Source: Paremcibacter congregatus (GTDB lineage Bacteria; Pseudomonadota; Alphaproteobacteria; Sphingomonadales; Emcibacteraceae). Taken from it: a DNA stretch of 64,000 nucleotides. Location of the stretch: assembly GCF_006385135.1 (NCBI RefSeq), contig NZ_CP041025.1, positions 961,501 to 1,025,500 of the forward strand. The letters are read 5' to 3'. Made by a program: the position numbers and the translations under genes. Below the pieces are notes generated by a model. It was given only the letters and a program-made list of their open reading frames with translations. It was not told the DNA's origin and made no database searches. Positions 1 to 8,472 of the stretch are shown piece by piece. Positions within the stretch are counted from its first letter, which is position 1; each line of letters begins with the position of its first letter.

Positions 1-358
1 GGACCAGGGTCCGTTTGATGCCGAGGCCGCGCAGGTCAACCATCTTTGCACCGTTGTTACCGTTGTTGGTGGTGGAGCCAAGCTGGAAACCGGTGAAGGC
101 CGGGATGTCTTTCAGGAAGTCGTCAACGCTGGTCACGCCGGCATTGGTGAGCTCGGTTGCGTCAAATGTTGAAATGGGACTTGCAGAACTGAATTCATCA
201 CGGGCAATGCGTGAGCCGGTGACGATTACTTCTTCAAAGACGGGTTCTTCTGCCGCGTTCTGGGCAAGTGTCGTATTGCTCATGGCCACAGACATAGCTA
301 GAGCGGATACCCCAAGTTTTAGAAATGAGGTATGATTTTTTGGTGTATGAATATTCAA
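1..358 (-). CDS. TonB-dependent receptor, 5' portion (cut by window edge)
   Basis: This is the N-terminal 119 codons of an outer-membrane TonB-dependent receptor; the rest lies before base 1. Translated from a TTG at 358, it begins MNIHTPKNHTSFLKLG, followed by a hydrophobic signal peptide ending near TLAQNA. Next comes the TonB-box-like stretch EEPVFEEVIVTGSRIARDEF and the start of the plug domain, with VDLRGLGIKRTLV at the edge. The TTG is chosen because AGGAGG lies 6 nt upstream (complement of 363-369); no ATG/GTG in frame is as well placed before the signal peptide. It lacks an STN domain, as do the receptors at 8473 and 11751. The substrate cannot be told. The TTG start is inferred. Confidence 0.8.
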   Translation of the reverse strand, partial: MNIHTPKNHTSFLKLGVSALAMSVAMSNTTLAQNAAEEPVFEEVIVTGSRIARDEFSSASPISTFDATELTNAGVTSVDDFLKDIPAFTGFQLGSTTNNGNNGAKMVDLRGLGIKRTLV

Positions 359-642
359 GATATTCCTCCTTAATTGGTTACAATTACAGAAGGGCGACGG
401 TTTTTTTAAATGAGGAAGTTAGCTTCCTTCTGCTCCCTAGAGGTGCCAAAGTTTATTATAAATTCTCGTCGGCCTTCATTGAACAAGACCCATGAGAAAT
501 CAAAAGCCACCATTTGTAGGGGTGAAAACCCAAAGATATTCAATATTTAGATGATTCTTTGTATTGCGAGGAGTGGTGCAAAATAATATGCGGTCATATT
601 GCTATGAAATAATTGATAGTTTAGCTGGGGGCGTTTGAAAAT

Positions 643-3600
643 TTAATAATAAATATTGATGCCCAAATGAAAGTATGTGCCAAGTGTATCATAGAGATTG
701 GGGAAGGTGTTGGCCTGTTGTTGATCGCTGCCGACAAAATCGGGTGCGGTATCGAAAATATTGTTAACCCCGGCTCGCAGAATGCTGTTATCGGAAATAT
801 GATACCGGAGATAGCTGTCAAAATAATTCTTGGCATGCAGTTTAGGGACGGCGATATCCGATATATCGTTAAGTTTTTTATGAGCTGGTCCGATATGCCG
901 CCATCTGAAGGATACTTCAAGGGTATCATTTTCCCAACTGATCAATTGTGTCAGGCGAAAACGCGGGAGAGGGGTATAGCAGTTCCCGGAGAAAAACCCG
1001 GCACACTGTATGTAGGCTTTTTCATCAACGAGCTTATATTTGTTGCTGAACAAATAAGAGCCCTGAAGGGAAAGGTCAAGTTTTTCGTTATCTCCAAATA
1101 TACCTTTATCAAGCGGATGGAAATATTGCACATACCCATCGAGGCCTGAGGTGACAATCTGACCATTATTGGTTATTTTTGAATTAATGAAATCGAGTAG
1201 GCCTTTTGAATCTCGGTAAATATTCTGGCAGGCGCTCATTATTGGTGCCGATATGTTGTAGCAGTTTTGTACTGTCTGGTTTGCGCCGCTGCCGAAACTG
1301 CCAATAACATCGTTTACTGTAATACGATAATAGTCCAATGCCATTTTAAAGCCAGGCAGGAAACGAGGTTGATATATCGCGCCAATTGTTACGGTATCTG
1401 ACTTCTCTACATTTAGCTCAATATTTCCACTGTAGACTTCCTTGATTTGGAGAAGGATCTGCTCATACAGCCCTACCTGATCTGCCGGGACGCCTGTGGC
1501 AATGCAAATATCGCGAATGCTGCTGGTATCAATAATTTTTCCATCACTGCTGTAGCGGCGGGAGCAGGGATCATAAACAGTCGGATAGCTTTCAGACTTT
1601 TCGTTATATAAGTCTTCAATGCTAGGTTCCCTTACTGCATGTTGGAACTGGCTTCTTATCCGTAAACTTGATGTTACTTTCCAGTTTAACCCTGCAGCGA
1701 AAGTCCATACGTCTCCTATGAGGTTGTAATTTGAATATCTAAGAGCGCCGGATAGTTCCAGTTTTTTAAATATGGGTGTGTTTTCGATGACAGGGATCTG
1801 AAATTCGCTGAAAAGGCTCCAAACATGATATTCTCCTGTGGCGGGGACTTGCTTGTTAAAACCGGTTGAAGGGTTGTCAGGGGAGGACTGGTCGCCACTA
1901 TACCAACTATCTTCTTTGTGCCAATCTGTGCCAATCAGTATTTTAATGTTATCCTGCAAACCGGAATTATAGGTGCCGTTGAAATAAAGGTTTGCATCTT
2001 GTCGTGAATAGGTTGTGTGCTCTGCGAGGTCAGTGCTTATATAATTTAGTGCTTCCGCGGATAAATTCCCGGCGCCGTAAATATTAGCGGGAGAGCAGCC
2101 AGCTTGGCGAGCGGCCATATCCTTACAGACATATGTACCGTCTATTTCTATAATATCCAGGGCATTGTACAGGCTCTGGCTTAAAATGGCGTTTTTGTGT
2201 GTGATGTTGTTTTTATAGTGGCTGTAATTATACTGTGCGACCATATCCCAATGAGATGTTACGGTGCCTTGCAGTCCAAGAACGATATTCATGGTTCGCC
2301 GGTTATATTTGATTTGTCTTGGGCCAGCCTCGGACATGCGCCTTAGTAAACGAGGTAGAACAGCCCGGCCATCTGCTTGATAAAGGAGTGCGCCAGCCGT
2401 ATCGGCATCAGGGGTTCCTGTGACGGCTACAGGACTACCGTCTTCTGCCCAAAGAGGGGTTCTTCCAGAAATGGTTCCATCAGAGTTATATGCAAGATTA
2501 ACCGCTTGGCGTGCTTGGACGGGGTTCCCCAGAGCGTCGAATATAAGGGAACCGTTTGTATCGCGAGCTTGCCAGATGGAGCCTGTACTATACCAATCAA
2601 TTCCTCTTAGTGCGATCTTTGAACTCTCTGCGAGAAAAGGGTGTTCGACCAGTATTTCTATATCATTTAGCTCAATGGGGGTGGGCGCCAGCTCAAGGTC
2701 GACTTTATTGTTAGACAGGATGGTTTGATTAAATAACTCGAACTGATCAGATATCTGATATTTTACACCAAATGTCGCTATAAGCTGTCGTTGGGGGACC
2801 TGGAGAAAATTATATGGTGCATAGTTATATTTATCAAACTCGCTGTTGAAGGGCAGGTTCTCTCCATTTGGGCCGAATTTTTCAAGACCAGGATGGGGGC
2901 CATTGTTATTTACGCCAATAACCAGACCGTCTGGTGTGCCGTAACTGCCCGATCTAACAAGCCCGGGGATTCCCCCAAGTTCGGGGCTAAGGGGTCTTCC
3001 GTAACCAAAATATGGGTTTTCGGAGCCAGGGCTAATAAATCCGTCAGCCAGAGCAAATTTTGAAAAATTTCGATCTCCTTGCATGATGGCATGTCGGTTT
3101 ATTACGCCGAAATGAATAAAGGCATGTCCTTTTTGATCATTAAATGAATCGCCATAAGCTAGGTTGACATCGTATTTATCCCCATCTCCCTGATGCGATA
3201 CACGATAGCGGGCTAAACCTTCAAAGCCGTCAATTTCATCCCGTAACTTGAAATTAACGACACCTGAAATTGCATTGGCCCCATATACGGCGGAAGTACC
3301 CCCTGTAGCTACCTCGATATTTTCTATCAGGAACGAGGGGATGGTATTGAGGTCAATAAGACCTGATTGGCTGCTTGGTACATAACGCCGACCATTAAGC
3401 AGAACCAGAGTTCGGGCCGCGCCGAGCCCACGCATATCAACAGTTGCAAGGCCATTTCCGGGGTTATTTGAGTTTCCGGTAAAAGAAGGAACGACTTGGG
3501 GAAGTTTGTTCAGCAGCTCCTCAATATTGACTGTTCCAGTTTTTTTTATTGTTTCTTTTTTAATAATGGATACCAGATTTGGTGCGGTGAATTCTTGCCG

Positions 3601-4113
3601 ACGAATGCGGGAACCTGTGATAACCATTTCTTCTGGTTTTCTGGTTGTGGTTTCAAGTTCAGAGGGGCTTATAATTAGAGTTTTCTGGTGCGAACCTTCT
3701 TTTTCTATAGTTTGAGCGGTTGATGGCTTCTTGATGTCTTCCTTTTTCTGGTAATTTTGTTCTTTTTTGACCACAATTGTACCCTCAGTATTGCGGTATG
3801 CTGTGAGTCCGGTATCTTTGAGAATATACAATAAAGCTTTGATGGGGTGATAGGAACCGGTTAGCCTTTTAGCGGGGATATGCTTCGCATCATCAAATCG
3901 AAAGATTATGTGTTCCCGGGACTGTTCTGCAAACAAAATCAGGGCATCTGCAACAGAATGCTCAGGAATAGAAAACTGAATAAGATTAGCCGAACTACTC
4001 TGGTTGAGTTCACTTGCGATAGAGCTTTCTGCACGGCAGACCGGAGCTGTATTAGCTAAGATTGCGAAACTGAGCGCAATAACAATACCCCGTTTCGTCA
4101 TTAATGTAGACAT
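643..4113 (-). CDS. TonB-dependent receptor with STN signalling domain (FecA-like)
   Basis: Outer-membrane receptor of about 1156 residues, last gene of a sigma/FecR/receptor operon. After a signal peptide (MTKRGIVIALSFAILA) comes a secretin/TonB short N-terminal (STN) domain, roughly residues 45-120 (IQFSIPEHSVADALILFAEQ). In FecA-type systems this domain contacts FecR in the periplasm. The TonB box and plug follow (EEMVITGSRIRRQEF; VDMRGLGAARTLVLLNGRRY) and then a long beta-barrel ending in aromatic residues (LGINIYY). The gene starts 30 nt after the fecR stop. The reading frame is open further up to a TTG at 4131; ATG 4113 is preferred, but the ATG at 4101 is also possible. It is more AT-rich than the housekeeping genes here. 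The ligand is unknown; sigma-coupled receptors often take iron chelates, but some families take sugars or peptides. Confidence 0.88.
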   Translation of the reverse strand: MSTLMTKRGIVIALSFAILANTAPVCRAESSIASELNQSSSANLIQFSIPEHSVADALILFAEQSREHIIFRFDDAKHIPAKRLTGSYHPIKALLYILKDTGLTAYRNTEGTIVVKKEQNYQKKEDIKKPSTAQTIEKEGSHQKTLIISPSELETTTRKPEEMVITGSRIRRQEFTAPNLVSIIKKETIKKTGTVNIEELLNKLPQVVPSFTGNSNNPGNGLATVDMRGLGAARTLVLLNGRRYVPSSQSGLIDLNTIPSFLIENIEVATGGTSAVYGANAISGVVNFKLRDEIDGFEGLARYRVSHQGDGDKYDVNLAYGDSFNDQKGHAFIHFGVINRHAIMQGDRNFSKFALADGFISPGSENPYFGYGRPLSPELGGIPGLVRSGSYGTPDGLVIGVNNNGPHPGLEKFGPNGENLPFNSEFDKYNYAPYNFLQVPQRQLIATFGVKYQISDQFELFNQTILSNNKVDLELAPTPIELNDIEILVEHPFLAESSKIALRGIDWYSTGSIWQARDTNGSLIFDALGNPVQARQAVNLAYNSDGTISGRTPLWAEDGSPVAVTGTPDADTAGALLYQADGRAVLPRLLRRMSEAGPRQIKYNRRTMNIVLGLQGTVTSHWDMVAQYNYSHYKNNITHKNAILSQSLYNALDIIEIDGTYVCKDMAARQAGCSPANIYGAGNLSAEALNYISTDLAEHTTYSRQDANLYFNGTYNSGLQDNIKILIGTDWHKEDSWYSGDQSSPDNPSTGFNKQVPATGEYHVWSLFSEFQIPVIENTPIFKKLELSGALRYSNYNLIGDVWTFAAGLNWKVTSSLRIRSQFQHAVREPSIEDLYNEKSESYPTVYDPCSRRYSSDGKIIDTSSIRDICIATGVPADQVGLYEQILLQIKEVYSGNIELNVEKSDTVTIGAIYQPRFLPGFKMALDYYRITVNDVIGSFGSGANQTVQNCYNISAPIMSACQNIYRDSKGLLDFINSKITNNGQIVTSGLDGYVQYFHPLDKGIFGDNEKLDLSLQGSYLFSNKYKLVDEKAYIQCAGFFSGNCYTPLPRFRLTQLISWENDTLEVSFRWRHIGPAHKKLNDISDIAVPKLHAKNYFDSYLRYHISDNSILRAGVNNIFDTAPDFVGSDQQQANTFPNLYDTLGTYFHLGINIYY

Positions 4114-4143
4114 AAGATGAACTCTATCCAATCTACTCGGCTT

Positions 4144-5259
4144 CTAGGCTTCAATGATGACCGCGACCAAAGGGGTAAACCTAATTATCCTTACAGGAAA
4201 TGTATCTTCAATGGCGTTCAGTAAGGCTTCAAAATCATCGGTATCAAAAGCGCCGCCGATTTCCATTTCTCCCAAACGGTCATCGGAAATGATAATTTTT
4301 TTGCTGGTATAGCGGGACATTTCTTTAATTACTTCGGACAGTTTCTGGCCTCTGAAAATAAGTTTACCGCTTTGCCAGGCAATTTTCTGTGACAGTTCTA
4401 GCGGGTGGGCAGATCTTACCACACTCAGGCCATTTTTAAGCGCAGCAATTCTTTTGCCTCCACTGACCAGAACGGCATTTGTAGCATCACCTTCTTCAGA
4501 TAAGGATGACGCGTTTAATTTTGTTGTGCGGTTGGTGTTGTGATTAACGGCAACGGTACCTTCGAAAACGATGACTTCTACCTGTGTTTCGTTATCATAG
4601 ATATTAAAAGAAGTGCCAATTGCTCGAACGATCCCTCTTGATGTTTCGACAATAAAGGGCCGGGTTGCATCTTTTTCAACATTAAATCGGGCTTCGCCTT
4701 CTATAAGATTAACTTTTCGGACTGTGTCGGTATAGATAACGCTTGCCTTGGAATGTGTGTTGAGAAAGAGAGTGGACCCATCTGTAAGTTCAATGATTTG
4801 TCGTTCGCCGGTAGCCGTTTGGTAGGTACCATCTGGCAAATCATTTGAATAAATAATTAGTCCAAGGCTGCAGACGAAAAGGAGAGATGCGGCCATGGCC
4901 CATCGTTGCATTCCTGAAAACCTACGGGAAGGTGCCGATGGTGTTCTATGGTGCTGAGTTATTGGGACTACTTTATTCTTTTGCTCAGGCTCGCTGTTAG
5001 CCTCAAGCCTTTCCTTAAGATGTAAGGAAGGCTGTTCTTCTGTTTCTCTTAAGGCCATAATCTCAGGCATTGTATCAATTTCCGACCAAAATATTGCAAC
5101 TTCCTCGAAAGCGGCGCGGTTTTCTTCATTTTGGTCAAGCCATTTATTAAAGCCATCAATTACAGTTTCATCCCAGGAACTGTCTTCAAGGCGAAGATAC
5201 CATTTCCGGGCGATGTCCATAGGATCATCATCCTGTTCTACATCAATAATTTCACTCAT
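4144..5259 (-). CDS. FecR-family anti-sigma / sigma regulator
   Basis: Inner-membrane regulator of about 371 residues that links the receptor at 643-4113 to the sigma factor at 5315-5893. The N-terminal cytoplasmic part (residues about 10-60, ARKWYLRLEDSSWDETVIDG and WLDQNEENRAAFEE) is the DUF4880 region typical of FecR proteins. A single transmembrane segment (WAMAASLLFVCSLGLIIY) lies near residue 125. It is followed by the FecR domain (TGERQIIELTDGSTLFLNTHS) and a C-terminal STN-like DUF4974 region (LIFRGQKLSEVIKEMSRYTS). ATG 5259 is chosen over the in-frame GTG at 5271; neither has a strong ribosome site. In the known family, ligand binding at the receptor is passed through this protein to activate the sigma factor. 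That role is inferred from order and domains. Confidence 0.88.
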   Translation of the reverse strand: MSEIIDVEQDDDPMDIARKWYLRLEDSSWDETVIDGFNKWLDQNEENRAAFEEVAIFWSEIDTMPEIMALRETEEQPSLHLKERLEANSEPEQKNKVVPITQHHRTPSAPSRRFSGMQRWAMAASLLFVCSLGLIIYSNDLPDGTYQTATGERQIIELTDGSTLFLNTHSKASVIYTDTVRKVNLIEGEARFNVEKDATRPFIVETSRGIVRAIGTSFNIYDNETQVEVIVFEGTVAVNHNTNRTTKLNASSLSEEGDATNAVLVSGGKRIAALKNGLSVVRSAHPLELSQKIAWQSGKLIFRGQKLSEVIKEMSRYTSKKIIISDDRLGEMEIGGAFDTDDFEALLNAIEDTFPVRIIRFTPLVAVIIEA

Positions 5260-5314
5260 CAGACTACCCACTGACTATTAAATGTTGATCTTACGCAGAA
5301 CAATTGTCTACCCC

Positions 5315-5893
5315 TTAGACAATTTGACGTTTGACTTTTCTCCCTTCAAGCGTCTGTTGACTGCTAAGATTTACGCTTTGTTTCTTGGCTCTTTTCATAT
5401 AGTTCTCACAATCGCGCATGCCTTTTAAAACGTGTTTTTCGGCAGTGCTGACTGATATGCTTAACTCTTGTGACACTTCTTTGAAGGATTTTTTATGAAT
5501 GATCCGCAGAGTAAAGGCTGCACGGCATTTTGGAGGCAGGGTTGCAACAGCGTCACAAAAAAGCTTGTATTCCTGTTGGGAACTTACTTTCTGATCGGCA
5601 GGTGGCTCGTTGCTTTCCACTTCCATTTCATCCATATTGATGCCGGTATCAAATTTTATTATTTTACGGCGGCGCAATGCTTTCATTGCCAGATTATGAG
5701 CAATTCGATAGAGAAACGCTTTGTGAGATATAATCTCTTCGGGGTTCTCAATACTATGAAGTTTCAGAAAGGCTTCTTGGGCCACTTCTTCTGCTTCATT
5801 TTCAGACCGCAGAAAGTTATAGATATAGCCGACTAAGCGTTTGCTATGATCTCGATATAATTCTTCGAGAATGGTCTGTTCGTTCTTTGCCAT
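5315..5893 (-). CDS. ECF-type RNA polymerase sigma factor (FecI-like)
   Basis: Sigma-70 family extracytoplasmic-function factor of 192 residues. Region 2 is residues about 10-75 (LYRDHSKRLVGYIYNFLRSE, AEEVAQEAFLKLHS, AFLYRIAHNLAMKALRRRK). Region 4 is residues about 115-165 (LPPKCRAAFTLRIIHKKSFK, then VSQELSISVSTAEKHVLKGM, a helix-turn-helix). A basic tail follows. It is the first gene of the minus-strand operon sigma-fecR-receptor, and the 55-nt gap to fecR holds no obvious terminator. An AAAGG lies about 10 nt upstream of the ATG. By analogy with FecI it should transcribe the receptor operon when the ligand is present. Confidence 0.9.
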   Translation of the reverse strand: MAKNEQTILEELYRDHSKRLVGYIYNFLRSENEAEEVAQEAFLKLHSIENPEEIISHKAFLYRIAHNLAMKALRRRKIIKFDTGINMDEMEVESNEPPADQKVSSQQEYKLFCDAVATLPPKCRAAFTLRIIHKKSFKEVSQELSISVSTAEKHVLKGMRDCENYMKRAKKQSVNLSSQQTLEGRKVKRQIV

Positions 5894-6300
5894 AAGTCTT
5901 AAGCCTTTATGAATGAGGCCGAGACGAAAAAACCAAGTACGACTTTCCAGAGGTGCTTTTTCCTCCGCAGATAGACATTATATATCCTTGTTTTTATTGA
6001 TCTATGGTATTTTCAGGGGCTATATACTGAAGCTACCAAGTTTCTCAAACTTATAAGAGTAATATGTAAAAGTCTACTAGTGGAAAAAACTTATTCAAGG
6101 GTCTTTAGTTTAATGGACTTTTTTTTGAGATGAAGAAGCCTTGAGGCTATTATAGTGCTTCCAGATGAATTATTGTTAATTTAAAACAAACATATCGTCC
6201 ATAAGTTTTTTTGTTTGGTATATGCCCGTTGCACAATCTGTGCAGAACAGGTAATAAGGGTCCAAATTATCAACTCATATATAGAAGTGAAGAGCAATAC
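5894..6300. other. Divergent intergenic region, sigma factor / ettA
   Basis: AT-rich 407-nt gap between the divergently transcribed sigma-factor operon and ettA. It contains a good ettA promoter candidate (6229-6257) and a short AGCC-TTGA-GGCT hairpin at 6137-6148. I see no convincing gene. The open frame running from 6211 into ettA is only an upstream extension without family support. Confidence 0.5.
6229..6257 (+). promoter_or_regulatory. Candidate sigma-70 promoter of ettA
   Basis: TTGCAC (6229-6234), a 17-nt spacer, then TAATAA (6252-6257). This would put the transcript start near 6264, giving a leader of about 37 nt before the ATG at 6301. Spacing and hexamers fit the housekeeping consensus. 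It is inferred from sequence only. Confidence 0.45.
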
Positions 6301-7980
6301 ATGGCGTCTTATCAATATAGTTATGTGATGAAGGGTCTGAACAAGACCTACCCTGGTGCGAAGCCGACCCTTAAGGATGTTACCCTGTCCTTTATGCCGG
6401 ATGCGAAGATTGCCGTCATCGGCGTCAACGGCGCCGGTAAATCGACATTGATGCGGATTATCGCCGGACAGGACAAGGACTTCCAGGGAGAAGCCTGGGC
6501 CGCCGAAGGGGTGCGGGTCGGTTACCTGGAGCAGGAGCCTCATCTGGATCCGGAAAAAAATGTCTTTGAAAATGTCATGGATGGTCTTGGTAGCCTGAAG
6601 GCGATTGTCGATGAATTTAACGCCATTAGTTTGAAATTCGCCGAGCCAATGAGCGACGATGAAATGAATGAGCTGATTGCCAAACAGGGCGAGTTGCAGG
6701 AACAGATCGATGCCGCCGATGCCTGGGATCTGGACAGCCGTGTGGAGCTTGCCATGGAAGCGCTCCGTTGTCCTCCGAAGGATTCGGACGTAACTGTCCT
6801 CTCCGGGGGGGAACGCCGTCGCGTGGCGTTGTGTCGCCTGCTGTTGTCCAAACCGGAAATCCTCCTGCTTGACGAACCAACCAACCATCTGGATGCGGAA
6901 TCTGTCGCCTGGCTGGAAAATCATTTGCGCGAATATGTCGGCACCATCATTCTGGTGACCCATGATCGCTACTTCCTGGATAATGTGGTGAACTGGGTGC
7001 TGGAAATTGACCGCGGCCACGCAATCCCCTATCAGGGCCATTATTCCGACTGGCTGGAGCAGAAAGAAAAACGCATCGCCCAGGAAGAAAAGGTCGAAGC
7101 CAGCCGCAAGAAAACCATGAAACGGGAGCTGGCCTGGATCCGGCAGTCACCGAAAGCCCGGCAGGCGAAAAGCAAGGCGCGTATCAACGCTTATGACGAC
7201 CTGTTGGCGGCGGCGCAAGAAGGTCGAAATGCCGATGCCCAGATTCAGATCCCGGTGGGGCCGCGTCTCGGTAATGTCGTGATTGAAGCGGAAAACTTGA
7301 GCAAAGCGTTTGGCGACAAGTTGCTGGTGGATGGGTTGAGCTTCAAACTGCCGCCGGGCGGTATCGTGGGGATCATTGGCCCCAACGGCGCGGGTAAAAC
7401 GACATTGTTCAAGATGATCACCGGACAGGAAGTGCCCGATGGCGGTTCATTGAAAGTGGGAGAAAGCGTGCTGCTAGGCTATGTGGACCAGAGCCGTGAT
7501 GACCTTGATGATACCAAAACCGTCTGGCAGGAAATCTCGGACGGTCTGGATGTGTTTGATTTCAATGGCCGGGATGTGCCGAGCCGGGCCTATGTCGGGA
7601 ATTTTAATTTCAAGGGCACGGATCAGCAGAAAAAGCTTGGTCAATTGTCCGGCGGGGAGCGTAACCGTGTACATCTGGCGAAGATGCTGCGCACGCCAGC
7701 CAACGTTCTTCTGCTCGATGAGCCAACCAACGACCTTGATGTGGAGACTTTGAGCGCCCTGGAGGCGGGGCTTGAGGATTTTGCCGGTTGCGCTGTTATC
7801 ATCTCGCATGATCGCTGGTTCCTGAACCGGATCGCCACCCATATTCTGGCCTTTGAAGGCAATTCGGAAGTGGTGTGGTTTGAGGGCAATTACGAAGATT
7901 ATGACAAGGACCGTCATCGTCGTATGGGCGCGGCAGCAGACCGTCCTCATAAACTGCAATATAAGAAACTCACCCGTTAA
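6301..7980 (+). CDS. ettA: Energy-dependent translational throttle protein EttA (ABC-F)
   Basis: Soluble ABC-F ATPase of 559 residues that binds the ribosomal E site and gates entry into elongation according to ATP/ADP level (family knowledge). It has two ABC cassettes. The first has Walker A GVNGAGKS (41-48), signature LSGGERRRV and Walker B ILLLDEPTNHLD. The second has GPNGAGKTT, LSGGERNRV and VLLLDEPTNDLD. Between them is the charged P-site tRNA interaction linker (KRELAWIRQSPKARQAKSKA). Length and linker match EttA rather than Uup or drug-resistance ABC-F proteins. The start is ATG 6301 (MASYQYSYVMKGLNKTYPG), the normal family N-terminus; an open frame extends upstream to 6211 but adds unrelated residues. 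It is monocistronic and followed by a terminator at 8005-8034. Confidence 0.95.
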   Translation: MASYQYSYVMKGLNKTYPGAKPTLKDVTLSFMPDAKIAVIGVNGAGKSTLMRIIAGQDKDFQGEAWAAEGVRVGYLEQEPHLDPEKNVFENVMDGLGSLKAIVDEFNAISLKFAEPMSDDEMNELIAKQGELQEQIDAADAWDLDSRVELAMEALRCPPKDSDVTVLSGGERRRVALCRLLLSKPEILLLDEPTNHLDAESVAWLENHLREYVGTIILVTHDRYFLDNVVNWVLEIDRGHAIPYQGHYSDWLEQKEKRIAQEEKVEASRKKTMKRELAWIRQSPKARQAKSKARINAYDDLLAAAQEGRNADAQIQIPVGPRLGNVVIEAENLSKAFGDKLLVDGLSFKLPPGGIVGIIGPNGAGKTTLFKMITGQEVPDGGSLKVGESVLLGYVDQSRDDLDDTKTVWQEISDGLDVFDFNGRDVPSRAYVGNFNFKGTDQQKKLGQLSGGERNRVHLAKMLRTPANVLLLDEPTNDLDVETLSALEAGLEDFAGCAVIISHDRWFLNRIATHILAFEGNSEVVWFEGNYEDYDKDRHRRMGAAADRPHKLQYKKLTR

Positions 7981-8004
7981 ATATTAAACGGATCAGAAGC
8001 TGAG

Positions 8005-8034
8005 AAAGCCGGGTCGCATGATCCGGCTTTTTTT
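8005..8034 (+). terminator. Rho-independent terminator after ettA
   Basis: AAAGCCGGGT (8005-8014) pairs with ATCCGGCTTT (8021-8030) around a 6-nt loop, followed by a T-run to 8034. The stem ends 25-50 nt after the ettA stop. Confidence 0.85.
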
Positions 8035-8472
8035 ATATCTGGAATTTTGTTCTCATGCGGTACTGTTACACATTTTAGAGATATTCAATTTATACGATTA
8101 TGGTGCATGGGACATATTGGGAGAGGGTTTCTTTGAAAGACTCGCCTTTTTACGTTTTCTATGATGTAAATTGTGGATTTTAATTACTGAGATGATGCTA
8201 ATTGCCACGCATAAGGATTTTATCAACCGAACAATATTTTGTGGGAAACAAATTTTATTCTAAATTTTACAATCATTTTGAAATAATATTTAGTTGTTGA
8301 TTTTATTAGTGTTTTTATTTTTTTTTACTAGTGGAGTAGCGGGTGTGAAGGGTCGTAATTACCGGAGGGGTCCAACATGTTACATGTTTAATTGACTATT
8401 AGGTATAATAATAGACAGTTCTATTTGTTGATGTTGGTGTCCTCCATTAATTATAACCAACGGAGGAATACC
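8035..8472. other. AT-rich leader region of the receptor gene at 8473
   Basis: About 440 nt, strongly AT-rich, without a gene I can support. Its downstream end holds a perfect 15-nt inverted repeat (8374-8388), a TATAAT (8404-8409) and the ribosome site CGGAGG just before the ATG at 8473. Nothing recognisable is seen in 8035-8370. Confidence 0.5.
8374..8388. promoter_or_regulatory. Candidate operator/promoter: inverted repeat plus TATAAT
   Basis: AACATGT-T-ACATGTT is a perfect 15-nt inverted repeat. It lies 15 nt upstream of TATAAT (8404-8409), where a -35 element or an operator would sit, about 65-100 nt before the receptor start. No protein binding it can be named. The TTGACT at 8392-8397 is too close to TATAAT to be its -35 element. 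Confidence 0.4.

Noticed and set aside
667-1149. 160-codon plus-strand frame within the STN receptor
   Set aside because: Antisense to the receptor barrel, which shows continuous homology-like features in the other strand.
6211-6300. 30-codon N-terminal extension of ettA
   Set aside because: The residues added are not part of the EttA family and the candidate promoter lies inside the extension; ATG 6301 is the usual start.
8391-8409. TTGACT followed by TATAAT as a sigma-70 promoter
   Set aside because: The two hexamers are only 6 nt apart, far too close to act together; only TATAAT with the upstream palindrome is kept as a candidate.
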